Source: an uncultured Psychroserpens sp.
GTDB taxonomy: Bacteria; Bacteroidota; Bacteroidia; Flavobacteriales; Flavobacteriaceae
DNA length: 64,000 nt
Direction of reading: 5' to 3'
NCBI RefSeq assembly: GCF_947500255.1
Contig: NZ_CANMRL010000007.1
Coordinates: 1 to 64,000, forward strand
Below are positions 17,974 to 27,154 of this stretch, piece after piece. Numbering within the stretch: the stretch's first letter is position 1; every line of letters begins with the position of its first letter. Under the pieces are notes generated by a model. It searched no databases and was not told where the DNA came from. It saw only the letters and a program-made list of their open reading frames with translations. Both the position numbers and the translations under genes were made by a program.

Positions 17974-18497
17974 TGAAAACACTTAAAGGCACGCATATTT
18001 ATTTAAGGGCACTTGAGCCAGAAGATCTCGAATTTATTCATGAGATTGAGAATAATCAAGATATTTGGGAGATTAGTAATACGATTACACCATATTCTAA
18101 GTTCTTAATTAAACAATATTTGGAACAAGCGCATAAAGATATTTTTGAAGTCAAGCAATTGCGCTTGGTTATCTGTGATACTAATGATAAAGCGCTTGGT
18201 ATGATAGATTTGTTTGATTTTGATTTTAAAAACAGGCGAGCTGGTGTTGGTATTTTGATCAAAGAATCTGCCAATAGGCAGAAAGGTTATGGAAAGGAAG
18301 CCTTACAATTATTAATAAACTATTGTACATCTCATTTAGATATGCATCAGTTATTTTGTAATATTTCCGAAGACAATACTATAAGTTTGAAACTATTTGA
18401 AAATCAAGGATTTGAAATCATCGGACTAAAAAAAGATTGGAACTACGTGAACGGTTCTTATAAGAATGAATACCTATTACAAATACTATTTAATTAA
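17973..18497 (+). CDS. GNAT family N-acetyltransferase
   Basis: 174-residue acyltransferase of the RimJ/SpeG-like type. The N-terminus LRALEPEDLEFIHEIENN, the acetyl-CoA loop NRQKGYGKEALQLLI, and NTISLKLFENQGFEIIGLKKDW are typical. Substrates of this subfamily include protein N-termini and polyamines; this one is not resolved. It overlaps dapF by one base and abuts mltG without spacing, so it belongs to the same transcript. Confidence 0.85.
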   Translation: MKTLKGTHIYLRALEPEDLEFIHEIENNQDIWEISNTITPYSKFLIKQYLEQAHKDIFEVKQLRLVICDTNDKALGMIDLFDFDFKNRRAGVGILIKESANRQKGYGKEALQLLINYCTSHLDMHQLFCNISEDNTISLKLFENQGFEIIGLKKDWNYVNGSYKNEYLLQILFN

Positions 18498-19541
18498 ATG
18501 TACTTAAAAAAAATACTTTGGGCTATTGCTTTAGTCGGTTTGGTTGTTGCTGCATATTTTGGTTTTTATGTATACAATGCTATGATAGCACCTAATACAA
18601 ATTTTAATAATGACGAAGCCTATATTTTTGTCTCTAAAAATGATACCTATAAAGATGTTAGAATACAGTTAGAGCCTTTACTTAAGGATATAGACAATTT
18701 TGATGCATTAGCAGAACGAAAAAAATACACAACCAATTTAAAAGCAGGTCGATTTGTGATTAAGAAAGGAATGAGTAATAACGATATTATCAATTCTATT
18801 AGAAGCAATAATATTCCTATTAGGATATCTTTTAATAATCAAGAGAGCATAGAGAAATTAGCAGGTCGTATTAGTGCTCAAATCGATGCAGATAGTATAT
18901 CACTTATTGCTGCGATGACCGATGATACGTTCTTGAAAGCGAGCGGATTTGCAAAACAAACGGCCTTAGGAATGTATATTCCTAATAGCTATGAGTTTTT
19001 CTGGAATACGTCACCAGAAGGTTTTAGAGACCGAATGCTAAAAGAGTATAATAGTTTTTGGAATGGTAACAGAAATGCAAAAGCAAAAGCTATTGGCTTG
19101 ACCAGAGACCAAGTGATGACATTAGCATCTATAGTACATGAAGAATCGAAGCAAGCCAGTGAGCAACCGAGGATAGCTGGTGTATATATGAACCGTATTC
19201 GCATTGGAATGCCACTTCAAGCAGATCCTACATTGAAATTTGCTGCATACCAATTACCAGAATATAAGAATACAGTGATTAAACGTGTACTAAATAAACA
19301 TAAAGAGATCAAATCACCTTACAATACTTACATGAACGCAGGTTTGCCTCCAGGCCTGATTGCAATGCCTGATATTTCAGCAATTAATGCTGTGCTGAAC
19401 TACGAAAAACACAATTACCTTTATTTTGCTGCTAATGCAAAAAAACTTGGGTTTCATAAGTTTGCAAAAACATTAACGCAGCATAATGTAAATGCAAGAG
19501 AATATCAACGTTACTTATCGTCACAAGGGATAAATAAATAA
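18498..19541 (+). CDS. mltG: Endolytic peptidoglycan transglycosylase
   Basis: 347 residues with one N-terminal membrane anchor (about 8-27) and a YceG/MltG domain. The active-site region reads ASIVHEESKQASEQPRIAGV (about 210-229) and contains the catalytic glutamate. It is followed by NRIRIGMPLQADPT and PYNTYMNAGLPPGLI, both family signatures. MltG cuts nascent glycan strands in the inner membrane and so sets their length. Its position after dapF and before the DUF2279 gene, with touching or overlapping reading frames, gives a cell-wall operon. Confidence 0.95.
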   Translation: MYLKKILWAIALVGLVVAAYFGFYVYNAMIAPNTNFNNDEAYIFVSKNDTYKDVRIQLEPLLKDIDNFDALAERKKYTTNLKAGRFVIKKGMSNNDIINSIRSNNIPIRISFNNQESIEKLAGRISAQIDADSISLIAAMTDDTFLKASGFAKQTALGMYIPNSYEFFWNTSPEGFRDRMLKEYNSFWNGNRNAKAKAIGLTRDQVMTLASIVHEESKQASEQPRIAGVYMNRIRIGMPLQADPTLKFAAYQLPEYKNTVIKRVLNKHKEIKSPYNTYMNAGLPPGLIAMPDISAINAVLNYEKHNYLYFAANAKKLGFHKFAKTLTQHNVNAREYQRYLSSQGINK

Positions 19542-20455
19542 TGTCTATAAGTCGTTACATTCTTATTTGTTTTTGCTGTATGGTAGCGCTTTCAGTAAGT
19601 TCGCAATCCAAGATCGATTCTTTTTTAAAACCTAGTGATACATTAAATAAGTCAAGACGTAATGCTGTTGTCATTACACAAGCCTCTTTAGCCTCTTTAA
19701 CTTTAGTAGGCTTGGATCAATTGTGGTATGCCGATTTTCCGAGATCAAAATTTAAAACCATTGATGATACAGATGAATGGCTGCAAATGGACAAATTGGG
19801 TCATGTGTTTTCTTCATATCAACTCGGACGAATAGGTGCTAATACACTGCGATGGAGTGGAGTAGGTGAAAAAGATCAGCTCATCTTTGGTGCGACATTG
19901 GGTTTCGGATTTTTGACTGCAGTAGAAATCTTTGATGGTTATTCTGAAGAATGGGGATTTTCATGGTCAGATATGGTTGCTAACGGATTGGGAACTGGAT
20001 TATATATTGGGCAAGAATTACTTTGGGATGAACAACGTATCACAATGAAATATTCATTTCATCAAACACAATACGCCAGTCAGCGACCAGATAAATTAGG
20101 CGAAGGGTTTCTTGAGGAAATGCTAAAGGATTATAATGGTCAAACGTATTGGTTAAGTGCTAATTTACATTCGTTCTTTAAAGAAAGTAAAATTCCTAAG
20201 TGGATCAATGTTGCTGTTGGCTATAGTGCAGAAGGAATGCTCACTGGAAAAAATGAAAATGTTGATAACATATTTATAACTCAAGACAGGAGACGACAAT
20301 TCTTCCTGAGTTTAGACGTAGATTTGTCTAAAATACAGACAAATTCTCGAGTGTTGAGGACTGTATTTGACGTTTTGAACGTGATTAAGGTGCCATTTCC
20401 GGCTATTGAATTCAACGGAAAAAACGGCATAAAGCTCCACTATATCTACTTTTAA
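19541..20455 (+). CDS. DUF2279 (YfiM-like) family protein
   Basis: 304 residues with an N-terminal signal peptide (about 1-22). The family core contains DKLGHVFSSYQLGRIG and a glycine-rich GATLGFGFLTAVEIFDGYSEEWGFSWSDMVANGLG stretch (given here only for orientation in parts: FDGYSEEWGFS and DMVANGLG). The C-terminal half has beta-strands and ends in KLHYIYF, which suggests envelope location. The role of DUF2279 is not established. It overlaps mltG by one base. Confidence 0.8.
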   Translation: MSISRYILICFCCMVALSVSSQSKIDSFLKPSDTLNKSRRNAVVITQASLASLTLVGLDQLWYADFPRSKFKTIDDTDEWLQMDKLGHVFSSYQLGRIGANTLRWSGVGEKDQLIFGATLGFGFLTAVEIFDGYSEEWGFSWSDMVANGLGTGLYIGQELLWDEQRITMKYSFHQTQYASQRPDKLGEGFLEEMLKDYNGQTYWLSANLHSFFKESKIPKWINVAVGYSAEGMLTGKNENVDNIFITQDRRRQFFLSLDVDLSKIQTNSRVLRTVFDVLNVIKVPFPAIEFNGKNGIKLHYIYF

Positions 20456-20497
20456 CAACACTTTAACAGCTTATTTTCAAATATATAGAAAAAAGCG

Positions 20498-20505
20498 TAT
20501 ATTTG
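20498..20505 (+). promoter_or_regulatory. Candidate -7 promoter box for the lysozyme-like gene
   Basis: TATATTTG matches TAnnTTTG exactly. It gives a leader of about 55 nt before the ATG at 20564, which contains a stem-loop. Confidence 0.5.
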
Positions 20506-20517
20506 CAGGCGCAATTT

Positions 20518-20549
20518 GTAAGTCATACAAGGGGACATTTTTGACTTAC
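20518..20549 (+). promoter_or_regulatory. Stem-loop in the mRNA leader of the lysozyme-like gene
   Basis: GTAAGTCA (20518-20525) pairs perfectly with TGACTTAC (20542-20549) across a 16-nt loop containing AAGGGGAC. There is no T tract after it, so it is not a terminator. It lies between the promoter box and the ATG and could affect mRNA stability or translation. Confidence 0.4.
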
Positions 20550-20563
20550 TAAAATTAGCTATT

Positions 20564-21256
20564 ATGATTAAAAAAGTAGGTAATTATTTTGTTGTACCAT
20601 TAGCTATTTGTGTCACACTTTATATGGCACTTAAACCTGAACAATCGATCAATTATGCCGATTATTCAACTGAAGGTTTAGAACTTGATTACAACATATC
20701 TAAGGAAATGGCTTTTACTGAAGATGCTTCTGATGATGTAAATACTTCAGCAGAATTATCTAACCCGTTTCAATCAACTCATACTTATTTCCCATATTTA
20801 GGTAAATCATATCATGGGTTTAAGGAGGCTTTAGCATTTAAAGAATCTAGAGGGAATTACTTTACAGTAAATACACTTGGTTATTTGGGTAAATATCAGT
20901 TTGGAGCTGAAACTTTAAAAATGATAGGAATTTACAATCCAACACAATTTTTATATAATCCAGAGTTACAGGAAAAGGCGTTTTTAGCGAACGCAGAGCG
21001 TAATAAGTGGATTTTAAGAAAGGATATTAAGCGTTTTGTAGGAAAGAAAATTAGTGGTGTAGAGATCACAGAATCTGGTATTTTAGCTGCAGCTCACCTA
21101 GCAGGTCCTGGTAGTGTGAAGAAGTTTTTAAGAAGCTATGGAGGTAATAATTTCTCTGATGCTTATGGAACAACAGTAAGACATTACATGAAGAAGTTTT
21201 CAGGTTATGATACATCATTTATAGAAGCAGATAAGAAAGCGAAAGCGACATTATAA
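20564..21256 (+). CDS. Lysozyme-like (transglycosylase-type) envelope protein
   Basis: 230 residues. A hydrophobic N-terminal segment (about 7-24) acts as signal or anchor. A linker rich in Asp/Ser follows, then a lysozyme-like domain from about 80 to 215. Its probable catalytic Glu94 lies in ALAFKESRGNYFTVN, followed by GYLGKYQFGAETL and the helical AAHLAGPGSVKKFL. The Glu-Ser plus GxxGxYQF pattern is shared by lytic transglycosylases. It probably acts on peptidoglycan in the periplasm. Homologues in Flavobacteria are sometimes called LysM proteins, but no LysM repeat is visible. Confidence 0.75.
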   Translation: MIKKVGNYFVVPLAICVTLYMALKPEQSINYADYSTEGLELDYNISKEMAFTEDASDDVNTSAELSNPFQSTHTYFPYLGKSYHGFKEALAFKESRGNYFTVNTLGYLGKYQFGAETLKMIGIYNPTQFLYNPELQEKAFLANAERNKWILRKDIKRFVGKKISGVEITESGILAAAHLAGPGSVKKFLRSYGGNNFSDAYGTTVRHYMKKFSGYDTSFIEADKKAKATL

Positions 21257-21277
21257 TAGATTGATAATAAATAGTTA

Positions 21278-21306
21278 AAAAAGCCACATATTATATGTGG
21301 CTTTTT
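21278..21306. terminator. Bidirectional Rho-independent terminator
   Basis: A 13-bp perfect stem (AAAAAGCCACATA, TATGTGGCTTTTT) with a 3-nt loop lies between the convergent lysozyme-like and TonB-like genes. Confidence 0.9.
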
Positions 21307-21332
21307 TTAGTTTAAATATGTATCGTGTGAGC

Positions 21333-22139
21333 TTAACATCCTGTGCTAAAAGTAAATACGAGTTCTTGATCCACATACTCTCCATTAACATTCTTTGCTG
21401 GTTTCCATGCTCCTGATGTTGTATTAATTACTTCAATTATCTTCTTGTCAATATCTGGGTAGCTTGATTTTGATTCTATCCTAGTATTAGTAATCTTGCC
21501 TTGCTGTGTTACTGTAAAGTAAACCTTTGCAAAATTGAGTTTTTCTTGGTCTATATGTCCTAATAGATCATGCCCACGTTCTTCGAGATATGCTATAAGT
21601 GCGTCTTCACCATCTATATATTTAGCTTGTTGATTGGGAACGATTGTAAAGTGCGGACACCAATATTCGTGTTTGGTTTGCAATGTTTCTTCGCTTATTT
21701 GTTCATAATCTCCTCTTACTAAAATATTTGTTGAAAAGTCTGCTGCTTTTAATAGCTCGATTTGAGATTTAGATAATTTATCATCCTTGCTTAGTGCAAC
21801 AATATTGGTTTGCTTGTTATCTTTAACTACAACAATACTTACGGACTGGTAAGATTCTAAAGGAGGCATTTGTTGTTTTGATAAGAAATCATTTATAGAA
21901 CTGGCTTTGATGAGGTCTGATTTTTTAATAGCATCATATCTAGTGCCTACTGAGTAAAAAAAGCGAGGACTATTTTTTTTCATGTTTTTAGAAACTCCAG
22001 TACCATTAATAGAAGCAAGTCGATTATCTTCAGAAACTTCAGTTTGATCCGTTACTTTAGTATCAACGTTTAATACTCCATAAGCCACTAAGCTCAAAAC
22101 AATAAGGGCTATGCTAATAATTATACTATTCTTTTTCAT
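21333..22139 (-). CDS. TonB C-terminal-like envelope protein
   Basis: 268 residues. One N-terminal membrane segment (about 5-21) is followed by a periplasmic region of about 170 residues of no recognised fold. A TonB_C-like module closes the protein (about 195-268): KVYFTVTQQGKITN, then SYPDIDKKIIEVINTTSGAW and KPAKNVNGEYVDQELVFTF. TonB contacts outer-membrane receptors, but this protein lacks the proline-rich linker of true TonB. It may be a signalling or specialised relative. A pair of cysteines (about 159 and 268) could form a disulfide. Confidence 0.75.
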   Translation of the reverse strand: MKKNSIIISIALIVLSLVAYGVLNVDTKVTDQTEVSEDNRLASINGTGVSKNMKKNSPRFFYSVGTRYDAIKKSDLIKASSINDFLSKQQMPPLESYQSVSIVVVKDNKQTNIVALSKDDKLSKSQIELLKAADFSTNILVRGDYEQISEETLQTKHEYWCPHFTIVPNQQAKYIDGEDALIAYLEERGHDLLGHIDQEKLNFAKVYFTVTQQGKITNTRIESKSSYPDIDKKIIEVINTTSGAWKPAKNVNGEYVDQELVFTFSTGC

Positions 22140-22330
22140 ATGACATATATCTATTGATTCATAGTTATAAATATATGATATGAAGCAGATTAAGCTTTAT
22201 TTGAAATGTCAAAAAAGTGTAAAATTAGTGTGAATCACGCTGAATTCAGATAAGATGTTGGTGTTTTATTAGAGAGAAATGGTGATCTATAGATTGAAAA
22301 TTATTTTTCCTATCTATAACTTCTAAACTA

Positions 22331-22792
22331 TTACTGTTCTTCAAACAGATATTTTTCCGTAAAATCACCTTCGGAAATCTGTTTTACATCATTGGTGATT
22401 ACCCAATCTTCAATATCAGTTCTAATAATTTTAACGGTATCGCCAATGCTTACATTTTGTACCCAATATGGTTCGTTAATTAAAATTCCAGTAAAATGAT
22501 TAGTATCAAAACCTAATGTGCTTACCCACATATGTTCATTATAATCGGCACTTTCAAATTTAGTTTTTACAACAAACCAATAGTTAGTGTCTTTTGCATG
22601 TTTACTTAGTTCTTCAATGAAATAATCAAGAGTTTCTTGTGCTTCTTTTACTGCCAATTTGATCTTTTCATTCTCGGCATTAACCTCAAACGTGTCTTCA
22701 TTAATCGTTGTCACATTATTTACATTTTGTTTACATGAGAAGCTTAGTGTAATAAATACTGAGACTAAAATAATGGTTACGTTTTTTTTCAT
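22331..22792 (-). CDS. DUF2314 domain-containing lipoprotein
   Basis: 153 residues with a lipobox at Cys20 (TLSFSC). The body matches DUF2314: WFVVKTKFESADYNEHMWVS, GILINEPYWVQNVSIGDTVKI and IEDWVI. The function is unknown; homologues are often small and cytoplasmic, so the lipoprotein form is a variant. The neighbours are a TonB-like gene downstream and an RsmI-like methylase upstream, all on the minus strand with spacers of 70-190 bp. They need not be co-transcribed. Confidence 0.8.
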   Translation of the reverse strand: MKKNVTIILVSVFITLSFSCKQNVNNVTTINEDTFEVNAENEKIKLAVKEAQETLDYFIEELSKHAKDTNYWFVVKTKFESADYNEHMWVSTLGFDTNHFTGILINEPYWVQNVSIGDTVKIIRTDIEDWVITNDVKQISEGDFTEKYLFEEQ

Positions 22793-22860
22793 CAGGTGTA
22801 TTTTTTATTTGGTGCTATTATGATTTGATATCTAATTTGAGTGACAAGAATTACGTTCTC

Positions 22861-23577
22861 TCAATCCTTATGAATCACAAAAATAGCTGGACGTTTATGT
22901 AGGTCAATATTGGTGTGTTTCCACTCACCAACAGTCATAGTTTTAATATATTCTGTAGGTAGGGTGATATCGCAAGCCACACATACACGTGTATTCTTAT
23001 GAAGTGTCGTGCATATGTCTTCTAAGATCTTATTATTACGATATGGTGTTTCAATAAATAATTGCGTTTGATTTTGTTCAAATGATAAGCGCTCCAATCG
23101 TTTTAAAGTGGCTTTTCGTTCTTGTTTATCGATAGGAATGTAGCCATTAAAAGCAAAACTTTGTCCATTCATTCCTGAACTCATTAATGCTAATACTATA
23201 GAGGAAGGACCAACCAGTGGTACTACTTGAATGTTATTATTGTGAGCCAATTTTACAATATCTGATCCAGGATCTGCTATTCCAGGACAACCAGCTTCAG
23301 AAAGTAATCCCATAGGTTTGCCACTTTTACAATCATCAAGAAAATTTTCAATTTCTTCTGGTTGTGTGTACTTATTTAAAATCTTAAAGTTTAAGGTAGA
23401 TTGTTGTTTCCGCGAATCTACCTTTTTTATAAATCGTCTTGCTGTCTTTTCATTTTCAACAATATAGTCGTCTACTAGTTCAATAATTTTTTTTACTGAA
23501 ATGGGTAAAACCTCAAGTGGAGGATTATCGCCAAGACGCGTTGGAATAAGATATAGCTTTCCAAAGTTTGAATTCAT
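22861..23577 (-). CDS. RsmI/tetrapyrrole-methylase family SAM-dependent methyltransferase
   Basis: 238 residues of the tetrapyrrole methylase fold: the N-terminal LYLIPTRLGDN, the SAM-loop segment GLLSEAGCPGIADPGSDIV, and VVPLVGPSSIVLALMSSGMNGQSFAFNGY. RsmI 2'-O-methylates C1402 of 16S rRNA. This protein is about 50 residues shorter than E. coli RsmI and has LGDN rather than the usual IGNL, so it belongs to a divergent Bacteroidota branch whose substrate I would leave open. It begins 3 nt from the stop of the secreted dehydrogenase-like gene. Confidence 0.8.
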   Translation of the reverse strand: MNSNFGKLYLIPTRLGDNPPLEVLPISVKKIIELVDDYIVENEKTARRFIKKVDSRKQQSTLNFKILNKYTQPEEIENFLDDCKSGKPMGLLSEAGCPGIADPGSDIVKLAHNNNIQVVPLVGPSSIVLALMSSGMNGQSFAFNGYIPIDKQERKATLKRLERLSFEQNQTQLFIETPYRNNKILEDICTTLHKNTRVCVACDITLPTEYIKTMTVGEWKHTNIDLHKRPAIFVIHKD

Positions 23578-23580
23578 TAG

Positions 23581-24996
23581 TTATTCTACAATTAGTTTAC
23601 GCACACTCTTCTTACCATTAGTTCCCATGATTTCTACAATATACAATCCGCTCGTTAAAGATTTTGTAGTTATGGTTACCAATTGTTCATTAAAATTAGA
23701 TTGTGATTGTACCAACTTACCTTGAATATCATGTATGTTGATATTGCTTATTTGGCCAGAAGCATTTAGGAAATCAAAAGTGAGTGTGTTTTTTGCTGGA
23801 TTTGGATACATTTTAATAGCATCAATTGTTTGCTCATTTACACTTAAGTTGTCATCGGTAATTCTGTATACCGTTCCAGAAAGTAAACCAAATACAAATA
23901 GCTCTCCGTTGATATCTTCGGCAAAGCCTGACCAGCCTTGGCCAGAAAAATCATCAACAAAATTTAAAGCAAAGGTTCCAGGTCCTGTTTCCTGTACAAC
24001 TCCAATTTCATCACTGCAATAGTCTCCAAAAAAGTAGAGGCCTTGTAAACCAGTCTGCATGGTACCTCTATAACGGTAACCACCAGTAATTGAACATTTA
24101 AACGGACTTCCACCATAGTTGTATTCGGCTACAGGAGTTGTGTGTGTTATTGTGCTACAACCAGATACGTTACTAAAAGTTGAGGTGCCTTCATAGCATT
24201 TCCAGCCATAATTTTCTCCACCTGGAGATGTAGAAGGAACTCTATTTATTTCTTCTCTATTACTTTGTCCAACATCTGCAATCCATATATCTCCATTAGA
24301 TCTATCGAAAGAAAACTTCCACGGATTTCTTAATCCATAAGACCAAATTTCATCTAGAACAGCAGAGTCACTAACAAAAGGATTATCTGTTGGAATAAGA
24401 TATGTGGTACCAGCATCTATTTGTGCTTGTGTGACATCGACATCTAATCTTAGTATTTTACCTAATAATAATGTTAGATTTTGAGCTCTGTTTCCTGGGT
24501 CTCCGCCAGATCCACCATCACCAGTAGAAATGTATAAATAGCCATCATTTGGTCCAAAATGCATATCACCTCCATTGTGATTTCCAAAAGGTTGTGAGAT
24601 GTTTAGTAAAACCACTTCAGAATTTGGGTCTGCGGAAGTTGCTGTACTCCTTGTGAATCTTGAAATAACGGTATCTCCACCATTATCAATATAATTTACG
24701 TAAAAGAAACCATTAGTGGCATAGTTTGGATGAAATGCTATAGCGAGCAATCCTTGTTCACCACCATTATTAGTAACAATTGGATCAATATCTAAAAAGG
24801 GAGATGTGTTTACAGTACCATCTGTATTTAGGATTTTGATTACACCACCGCGTTCGGCGACAAAAAGTCTGTCGTCACCAGCATGTTTGATGTTTACTGG
24901 AGACGAAAAGCCTGATGCATAAACTTCTAAGTTGATATTTTGTGCGTAACTTAGGGATACAATAAAGCAGGCTAGGAAAAGAGTTAAATTTTTCAT
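23581..24996 (-). CDS. Secreted PQQ-type glucose/sorbosone dehydrogenase-like protein with T9SS sorting domain
   Basis: 471 residues: signal peptide (about 1-18), a six-bladed GSDH propeller (about 25-375), and a C-terminal type A sorting domain (about 395-471, beginning KMYPNPAKNTLTFDF). Propeller signatures include RLFVAERGGVIKIL, GEQGLLAIAFHPNY, NHNGGDMHFGPNDGYLYIS and WSYGLRNPWKFSFD. The C-terminal domain would send it through the type IX system to the cell surface or medium. The family oxidises aldoses using PQQ, but many members have no proven activity. Confidence 0.9.
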   Translation of the reverse strand: MKNLTLFLACFIVSLSYAQNINLEVYASGFSSPVNIKHAGDDRLFVAERGGVIKILNTDGTVNTSPFLDIDPIVTNNGGEQGLLAIAFHPNYATNGFFYVNYIDNGGDTVISRFTRSTATSADPNSEVVLLNISQPFGNHNGGDMHFGPNDGYLYISTGDGGSGGDPGNRAQNLTLLLGKILRLDVDVTQAQIDAGTTYLIPTDNPFVSDSAVLDEIWSYGLRNPWKFSFDRSNGDIWIADVGQSNREEINRVPSTSPGGENYGWKCYEGTSTFSNVSGCSTITHTTPVAEYNYGGSPFKCSITGGYRYRGTMQTGLQGLYFFGDYCSDEIGVVQETGPGTFALNFVDDFSGQGWSGFAEDINGELFVFGLLSGTVYRITDDNLSVNEQTIDAIKMYPNPAKNTLTFDFLNASGQISNINIHDIQGKLVQSQSNFNEQLVTITTKSLTSGLYIVEIMGTNGKKSVRKLIVE

Positions 24997-25063
24997 TTTT
25001 CTAGATTTTAAGGAATTTTTTTTACAAAGTACGAAAAAAAATAAGAGTTTATTTACAAATTCG

Positions 25064-25528
25064 TTATCTAGAACTGTTTGTCAACTCCTTAGAAAGAATC
25101 TCGCAGGCACTATCAAGAAGGGAAAATACATGTTCGAAATCTAAAATATCACCATAATATGGATCAGGAACTCTTTTATCATTAACAGAACTATCAACTT
25201 CTAGAATAAGCTTAATTTTTGCAATGTCTTTATTGTTTCTGGCGAGTTTTGCCACATTGTCAAAATTAGATTGATCCATAACATAAATAAAGTCGAAGGT
25301 GTCAAAGTCTGATACTTTAAACTGTCGACCGCGCTGATTTGAAATGTCTATACCATGTGATTTGGCTACAGCAATCGAACAATTGTCTGGCGAATCCCCA
25401 ACATGGTAGTTGGCAGTTCCAGCCGAATCGACATAAAAATGGTCTTGAGAGAGTTTAGATTGCAAAATACCATGAGCTAATGGTGAGCGACAAATATTGC
25501 CTAAACATACCATTAGAATACTAGTCAT
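25064..25528 (-). CDS. Low-molecular-weight protein tyrosine phosphatase
   Basis: 154 residues. The P-loop is VCLGNICRSPLA, with nucleophile Cys8 and Arg14 in the CX5R pattern. The general acid is Asp122 in VPDPYYGD. These enzymes dephosphorylate tyrosine on proteins, and in bacteria they often regulate capsule or polysaccharide export. No tyrosine kinase or polysaccharide export gene is adjacent. It follows dnaA with 9 nt between the frames, so it is probably co-transcribed with dnaA. Confidence 0.92.
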   Translation of the reverse strand: MTSILMVCLGNICRSPLAHGILQSKLSQDHFYVDSAGTANYHVGDSPDNCSIAVAKSHGIDISNQRGRQFKVSDFDTFDFIYVMDQSNFDNVAKLARNNKDIAKIKLILEVDSSVNDKRVPDPYYGDILDFEHVFSLLDSACEILSKELTNSSR

Positions 25529-25537
25529 GATATTAGT

Positions 25538-26965
25538 TTAAAGCGATAATTTTTTTGAAAGATCTTCAACATATTTTCTAAACTGCTTGTCTGTAGAAGA
25601 TAAGTTGTCTACAGTTTTACAAGCGTGAAGAACCGTTGCGTGGTCACGTTTTCCAATTTGAGAACCAATACTTGCTAGTGATGCTTTGGTGTATTTTTTA
25701 GCAAAGAACATAGCTAATTGTCTGGCTTGAACAATGTGACGTTTTCTCGTTTTAGATTGAAGTGTGCTCACATCCATTTGGAAATAATCAGAAACAACTT
25801 TTTGGATGTAATCTATAGAGACTTCACGTTTGGTGTTTTTGACGAATTTTTCAACAATCTCTTTAGCGAGGTTAACTGTGATTTCTTTTTTATTGAACGA
25901 CGATTGTGCAATTAAAGAAATTATTGCGCCTTCTAATTCGCGTACATTGGTTTTGATATGTTTTGCGACATATTCAATGATTTCGTCTGGCATCTCAACA
26001 CCATCGCGATATAATTTATTTTTAAGAATTGATACTCGTGTTTCAAAATCAGGGCTCTGTAATTCTGCAGAAAGTCCCCATTTAAAACGAGACAGCAAGC
26101 GTTGTTCAATATCTTGCATATCAACAGGAGCTTTATCACTTGTTAGGATAACTTGCTTTCCGTTTTGATGTAAATGATTAAAAATATGGAAGAATACATC
26201 TTGCGTTCCTGATTTTCCAGATAAGAATTGTACATCATCAATGATAAGAACATCTATAATTTGGTAGAAATGAATAAAATCATTCCTATTATTCTTCTTT
26301 ACAGAATCAATATACTGCTGTGTGAATTTTTCAGCAGAGATATATAATACTGTTTTTTCAGGATACTTATCTTTAATATCAACACCAATAGCATGAGCTA
26401 AGTGTGTTTTTCCAAGTCCTACACCTCCAAATATTAATAAAGGATTGAACGATGTGCCACCAGGCTTATTTGCTACTGCTAAACCAGCATTTCTAGCTAA
26501 ACGGTTCGAATCACCTTCTAAGAAATTTTCGAAACTGTAGTTTGGATTAAGTTGAGACTCAATTTTTACATTTCTAATTCCAGGAATTACAAATGGATTT
26601 TTGAGTTCAGGGTTTTTATTGTTCAATGGAACATCTACATCTTGAGATTTCAAAGCACCACGATTAGAACTAGGAATCTTTTCTGTAAACGGTTGTTTAT
26701 TGCCGTAAGTGTTTTCCATTTTGATAACGTAAACTAATTTGGCGGTTTCACCTAATTGTTTGGTAAGGGCTACTTTTAAAATTTTTACGTAGTGTTCTTC
26801 TAACCACTCATAGAAAAATTTACTTGGTACTTGAATACTTAAAGCGTTATCTGTAAGTTTTACTGCTACTATAGGCTCAAACCAAGTTTTATAGGCTTGA
26901 GGTTGTATGTTGTCTTTTATAAATGACAGACAGTTAGTCCAAACCGATTGCGCAGTTACATCCAT
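25538..26965 (-). CDS. dnaA: Chromosomal replication initiator protein DnaA
   Basis: 475 residues with the four classical regions: domain I (about 1-85), a linker, the AAA+ domain (about 140-350), and the C-terminal helix-turn-helix. Walker A is GGVGLGKTHLAHA (Lys186). Walker B is VLIIDDVQFLSGK. The DnaA box-binding signature is GKRDHATVLHACKTV. It opens oriC in an ATP-dependent manner. Upstream of it lie an AT-rich 190-bp spacer and a divergent thioesterase; I see no cluster of TTATCCACA boxes there. It heads a short operon with the tyrosine phosphatase. Confidence 0.98.
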   Translation of the reverse strand: MDVTAQSVWTNCLSFIKDNIQPQAYKTWFEPIVAVKLTDNALSIQVPSKFFYEWLEEHYVKILKVALTKQLGETAKLVYVIKMENTYGNKQPFTEKIPSSNRGALKSQDVDVPLNNKNPELKNPFVIPGIRNVKIESQLNPNYSFENFLEGDSNRLARNAGLAVANKPGGTSFNPLLIFGGVGLGKTHLAHAIGVDIKDKYPEKTVLYISAEKFTQQYIDSVKKNNRNDFIHFYQIIDVLIIDDVQFLSGKSGTQDVFFHIFNHLHQNGKQVILTSDKAPVDMQDIEQRLLSRFKWGLSAELQSPDFETRVSILKNKLYRDGVEMPDEIIEYVAKHIKTNVRELEGAIISLIAQSSFNKKEITVNLAKEIVEKFVKNTKREVSIDYIQKVVSDYFQMDVSTLQSKTRKRHIVQARQLAMFFAKKYTKASLASIGSQIGKRDHATVLHACKTVDNLSSTDKQFRKYVEDLSKKLSL

Positions 26966-27008
26966 TCTCTAAGTTAATTTTTGTATTGTTAGTTAGTTAG
27001 CAAAAAAA

Positions 27009-27028
27009 AGAGAAATTCGAGTTTCTCT
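27009..27028. promoter_or_regulatory. Hairpin in the dnaA leader region
   Basis: AGAGAAA (27009-27015) pairs with TTTCTCT (27022-27028) across a 6-nt loop, about 45 nt upstream of the dnaA ATG in the divergent intergenic region. On the minus strand it is followed by a T run, which would suit a weak attenuator; this is speculative. Confidence 0.3.
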
Positions 27029-27154
27029 GTGTAATTTTAACATGACAAATATGTGAACAAATTTTTTAATAAAAAAATCAAAATGGGTTGATTTTCTAGA
27101 ATTTTTTCCTCATGTTTAAATCGATTCGAAAATACAAAAAAAATATCAAAAACT

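Noticed and set aside
26966-27154. Possible oriC next to dnaA
   Set aside because: The spacer is AT-rich but I see no cluster of TTATCCACA-type boxes; one weak match (TTGTTCACA on the minus strand near 27055) is not enough.
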